Positions 5,349 through 5,541 of a DNA stretch of 5,541 nucleotides are shown here, piece after piece. This stretch comes from Candidatus Poribacteria bacterium (lineage in GTDB: Bacteria > Poribacteria > WGA-4E > WGA-3G). Numbering within the stretch: the first letter of the stretch is position 1; each line of letters begins with the position of its first letter. Below the pieces are notes generated by a model. The model ran no database searches. It had not been told where the DNA came from and saw only the letters and a program-made list of their open reading frames with translations. Made by a program: the position numbers and the translations under genes. Where the stretch lies: assembly GCA_028824575.1 (NCBI GenBank), contig JAPPDN010000869.1, positions 1-5,541 on the forward strand. Direction: 5' to 3'.

Positions 5349-5541
5349 TTAGCTGTCGGCATTTGCCTCAACGTATTCCCGAAGGACTGTGTTAATCTGC
5401 GTTTCATAGTCAGGTGCATGTGTCTTAAACCACTCCAAAAGGTCTAGATCAATAGTGATAACATTTTCTGGCATTACCACGGTTGCATCTTTCCAGAAGG
5501 TGGCATCCGTTTTAGGGTCGTCTGTATCAGACGCTGCAGCA
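5349..5541 (-). CDS. brnA: BrnA-type (DUF4415) antitoxin, C-terminal part (cut by right edge)
   Basis: The last 63 residues of a protein are visible, ending with TAA at 5349-5351. The segment ITIDLDLLEWFKTH, then DYETQINTVLREYVEAN, matches the ribbon-helix-helix DNA-binding end of BrnA antitoxins (family pattern LDxDxLEWF...GYQTRINAVLRAYxE). In type II BrnT/BrnA modules this domain neutralises the BrnT ribonuclease and represses the operon. The acidic stretch before it (SDTDDPKTDATFW) fits the toxin-wrapping N-terminal half. The usual order is toxin then antitoxin, so brnT would lie beyond the right edge; it cannot be confirmed here. A solitary DUF4415 or other ribbon-helix-helix regulator is the main alternative. 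Confidence 0.8.
   Translation of the reverse strand, partial: AAASDTDDPKTDATFWKDATVVMPENVITIDLDLLEWFKTHAPDYETQINTVLREYVEANADS

Noticed and set aside
1..5541. CRISPR arrays, tRNA or rRNA genes, insertion sequences, phage genes
   Set aside because: No regular spaced repeats, cloverleaf with CCA-end features, rRNA-like stretches, transposase motifs or terminal inverted repeats were seen on either strand.

Overview
The window reads as an ordinary stretch of a bacterial chromosome of moderate GC content. It holds three complete genes and two that run off the edges. AGGAG-type ribosome binding sites and near-consensus TTGACA/TATAAT promoters can be read upstream of most of them, so the host uses a conventional sigma-70-like system. 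The gene mix (a glutamate synthase, an intracellular gamma-glutamyltransferase of the YwrD type, a stand-alone dihydrolipoyl dehydrogenase, a PfkB sugar kinase and a BrnA-like antitoxin) does not fix a phylum. My weak guess from protein style is an uncultured environmental Gram-negative lineage such as Candidatus Poribacteria.

Layout from left to right. (1) 1-709, minus: the first 236 residues of the glutamate synthase large subunit (gltB), cut by the left edge. (2) 710-1134: a 425-base gene-free stretch that looks like a long 5' leader of gltB. It has a very good minus-strand promoter at 1089-1117, a possible small upstream ORF, an imperfect 22-base tandem repeat, and four short segments that can pair in alternative ways. 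(3) 1135-2745, minus: a gamma-glutamyltransferase family Ntn-hydrolase with no signal peptide. (4) 2746-2994: a divergent intergenic region with one strong promoter facing each way. (5) 2995-4383, plus: dihydrolipoyl dehydrogenase (lpdA). (6) 4380-5285, minus: a PfkB-family carbohydrate kinase whose stop codon overlaps that of lpdA tail to tail. (7) 5349-5541, minus: the C-terminal 63 residues of a BrnA-type antitoxin, cut by the right edge.

The genes do not form an obvious single pathway. The gamma-glutamyltransferase (glutamate release) and gltB (glutamate synthesis) lie in tandem and share a metabolite, but each has its own promoter, so a functional link is only suggestive. The E3 enzyme has no E1/E2 partners here and probably serves 2-oxoacid dehydrogenase or glycine cleavage complexes encoded elsewhere. 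The kinase lies 63 bases downstream of the antitoxin gene on the same strand and may be co-transcribed with it.

I found no clearly new biological system. The part most worth a second look is the roughly 370-base gltB leader. For two genes (gamma-glutamyltransferase and lpdA) the longest open frame begins inside the promoter, so I have moved their starts downstream to the codon with a ribosome binding site.
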